Source: CAYZTY01 sp964444665 (GTDB taxonomy: Bacteria > Planctomycetota > Phycisphaerae > Sedimentisphaerales > CAYZTY01). From it: DNA of 64,000 nt. This document shows positions 62,421 to 64,000 of this stretch, piece by piece (position 1 is the stretch's first letter; each line of letters starts with the position of its first letter). Both the position numbers and the translations under genes were made by a program. The stretch lies in the NCBI GenBank assembly GCA_964444665.1, contig CAYUIE010000014.1:1-64000 (forward strand), given 5' to 3'. The notes beneath the pieces were generated by a model. It made no database searches. It had not been told where the DNA came from and saw only the letters and a program-made list of their open reading frames with translations.

Positions 62421-63851
62421 ATGGGAAAGAAACATATCTCTCTACTAATTATTACCGCTATCGTTCTGGCACTGACGGTCGTGAAAGCTGTTTTATTTTT
62501 TACTGCGAAGCCCAAGGTTACGGTCGATTACGTGGCTGAGTATAACAAAATATCACATCCGGAAGATTATGACCCGAATAACAATGCAGCGTCATATTAC
62601 CAAAAGGCGTTTGATGCATTCGTTGAAATGCCCGATGGTTTGCGGAGTACTTATATAAACTGGCCCACAGATTTCAATAGTGCCGAACAAATCCTGCTTG
62701 AAGAATGGCTTGCCTCAAACTCACAGGCCTTCGAATACTTTCAATTAGCAGCGGATAAGCCTTATTACTGGCTGGAAAGACAAGCCAAAGGAGATGAAGG
62801 AATGTATGGTATGGTCCTTCCTGAATTAACTTCACTACGAAGACTGACCGATACGTGTATGTGGAATGCAAAGCTGGCTGCTTTGAAAGGCCGTTCACAA
62901 TTGGCGTTTGAGAATATTATCGTCTGCTATGTGGCAGGTCGGCAAAAAACCCGGACACCTTCTTTAGTGATGGAACAACTTGTCGGCCTCGGTAATAAGC
63001 AAATTGCTATATGTAATGCTCTTGTTATTTTAGACCGTATCGAGGTTGATAACGGGGACCTGAAACTTTTTCAGGATTCCTTGCAGGCTCAATTCGAGAA
63101 TGATACTTATGCCCCTGATTTTACAGTGGAAAAACTTTTTTTATACGATGCATTGCAAAGGTCTTTTGTCGATAACGGCAGGGGCACTGGCAGGTTGGCT
63201 TTTAGGATGGCTGAAGGCTTCATCACTTTATGCAGCGGATGGCATAATTATAAAGTTTATCTGAGTTGCTTTATAGGTCCGACGAGAAACCAGATGGTTG
63301 AAAAAATTGAACAGCTTTTTGCGTCTTTCGAACCGCTAAAAACCCGGAGCCCCTGGCAGCTTCACAAGCAGGATTACTTCAAAAAAGTAGATGCAATTCT
63401 CCGAGAAAATTTCTTTATGGAAATGTTTGTAACAAGTCATCATGGAATTTTCAAACTTCATCACAGGGTCAAAGTCCGGACAGAAGCCTTAATTACCACA
63501 ATCGCAATTTTGCGTCATAAAACCGACACCGGGAAGCTTCCGGAATCGCTTGGTAAGCTTGTGTCTAACGGGTACCTTAAGTCTGTTCCAATGGACCCGT
63601 ACAGTGATGGGCCGTTAGTCTATAAGCTTATCGAGGATAACTTTATGTTATATAGCGTGGGCGAGGATTTCAAGGATGATGGTGGAATAACAAGTGATAA
63701 TTATATGCAAACCTCCCAATGGTATTCGTCGTGTCCTAATGAATTTTTCAAAGATATCGTTTTTTGGCCTGTTAAGCGGCTTGAGGATCCTCGTAAAGAC
63801 TTTGATAAACGAAAAGCAGAAAGGGAGAGACGAAATTTCAGAAGAAGGTAA
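62421..63851 (+). CDS. Hypothetical membrane-anchored protein, planctomycete type
   Basis: This 476-residue protein has an N-terminal signal-anchor helix (about 7-28) followed by a long helical domain outside the membrane. The C-terminal part (LPESLGKLVSNGYLKSVPMD and PLVYKLIEDNFMLYSVGEDF) resembles the end of planctomycete secreted proteins related to pseudopilins. The last 40 residues are strongly basic. It lies 3 bp after the interrupted gene, so they form an operon. Function is unknown. Confidence 0.75.
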   Translation: MGKKHISLLIITAIVLALTVVKAVLFFTAKPKVTVDYVAEYNKISHPEDYDPNNNAASYYQKAFDAFVEMPDGLRSTYINWPTDFNSAEQILLEEWLASNSQAFEYFQLAADKPYYWLERQAKGDEGMYGMVLPELTSLRRLTDTCMWNAKLAALKGRSQLAFENIIVCYVAGRQKTRTPSLVMEQLVGLGNKQIAICNALVILDRIEVDNGDLKLFQDSLQAQFENDTYAPDFTVEKLFLYDALQRSFVDNGRGTGRLAFRMAEGFITLCSGWHNYKVYLSCFIGPTRNQMVEKIEQLFASFEPLKTRSPWQLHKQDYFKKVDAILRENFFMEMFVTSHHGIFKLHHRVKVRTEALITTIAILRHKTDTGKLPESLGKLVSNGYLKSVPMDPYSDGPLVYKLIEDNFMLYSVGEDFKDDGGITSDNYMQTSQWYSSCPNEFFKDIVFWPVKRLEDPRKDFDKRKAERERRNFRRR

Positions 63852-63861
63852 CAGAGAAATA

Positions 63862-64000
63862 ATGAAACCTTTAAGGCCAGGAAAAAAATGGATATTAGCT
63901 GCTGTTGGGCTTTTATTTGCTCATCTTTTGTTCATATCTGGTTGTCTGTTAGTGGATTTTGAGCCGGTAACTATTGGGCAGCTCCGAGGAACTAACGACG
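63862..64000 (+). CDS. Partial gene, probable lipoprotein N-terminus
   Basis: This is the start of a gene cut by the window end. ATG 63862 encodes MKPLRPGKKWILAAVGLLFA and then HLLFISGCLL. It has a basic n-region, a hydrophobic core and a lipobox-like ISGC. Only 46 residues are visible. It follows the 476-residue gene by 10 bp. Confidence 0.65.
   Translation, partial: MKPLRPGKKWILAAVGLLFAHLLFISGCLLVDFEPVTIGQLRGTND

Overview
The window looks like a chromosomal segment of a planctomycete of the class Phycisphaerae (Sedimentisphaerales-like). This is inferred from four things: dockerin-like C-termini on secreted enzymes, parallel beta-helix surface proteins, a large set of anaerobe-type oxygen-defence genes, and an AP2/HNH endonuclease with an N-terminal Cys cluster. 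No rRNA, tRNA or CRISPR array was found, so the assignment rests on protein style alone.

Layout. (1) 1-1430: an insertion-element-like end and an HNH/AP2 endonuclease. (2) 1429-5183: a PAS/GAF histidine kinase overlapping a NarL-type regulator, a receiver-only protein and CsrA. (3) 5387-15795: a long same-strand run for oxygen and redox defence in an anaerobe. It encodes a Dps-like ferritin, zinc-ribbon and Cys-rich mini-proteins, two thioredoxin-like proteins, bacterioferritin- and rubrerythrin-like proteins, thiol peroxidase, desulfoferrodoxin, azoreductase and an exported Ni superoxide dismutase. The same run carries a two-subunit 2-oxoacid:ferredoxin oxidoreductase, TspO and lactate dehydrogenase. 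(4) 15920-21162 (minus): a Cache/HAMP histidine kinase directly followed by an NtrC-type sigma-54 activator and a terminator. Next come a sigma-54-type promoter, a response-regulator receiver fused to FolD (folate one-carbon metabolism) and a stand-alone receiver. This signal-coupled FolD is the most unusual arrangement in the window. (5) 21496-33352: an ABC exporter with a PDZ-like insert, a GH130 enzyme, MarC, a beta-helix protein, a DUF4097 lipoprotein, TrmB, an isochorismatase-fold protein whose catalytic Cys is Ser, a GNAT and two methyltransferases.

(6) 33747-52472 (minus): seven consecutive secreted enzymes, nearly all predicted xylanases (GH10 x3, GH30 x3, GH11), ending at a strong terminator. 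They carry CBM22-like, CBM6, FN3, PKD-like and dockerin-like modules. Four of them share nearly the same 3' DNA (FN3 plus dockerin), which points to recent duplication and module shuffling. No cohesin or scaffoldin is present here. (7) 52770-57180: two Cys-cluster proteins, two RRM RNA-binding proteins, and a gene-poor stretch with a transposase remnant, a TPR remnant, a 77-bp direct repeat and hairpins. (8) 57183-59452: a MerR-type regulator, a FlgN-like protein, a FlgB-like protein and a FliA/WhiG-type sigma factor. (9) 59574-64000: a secreted beta-helix/dockerin/caspase-like protein interrupted by one in-frame stop, a planctomycete-type hypothetical protein and the start of a lipoprotein gene.

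Functional reading: an anaerobic or microaerophilic xylan degrader with strong oxygen defences, two-component control and probably flagellar motility. Domain calls come from reading motifs by eye. No database search was run.
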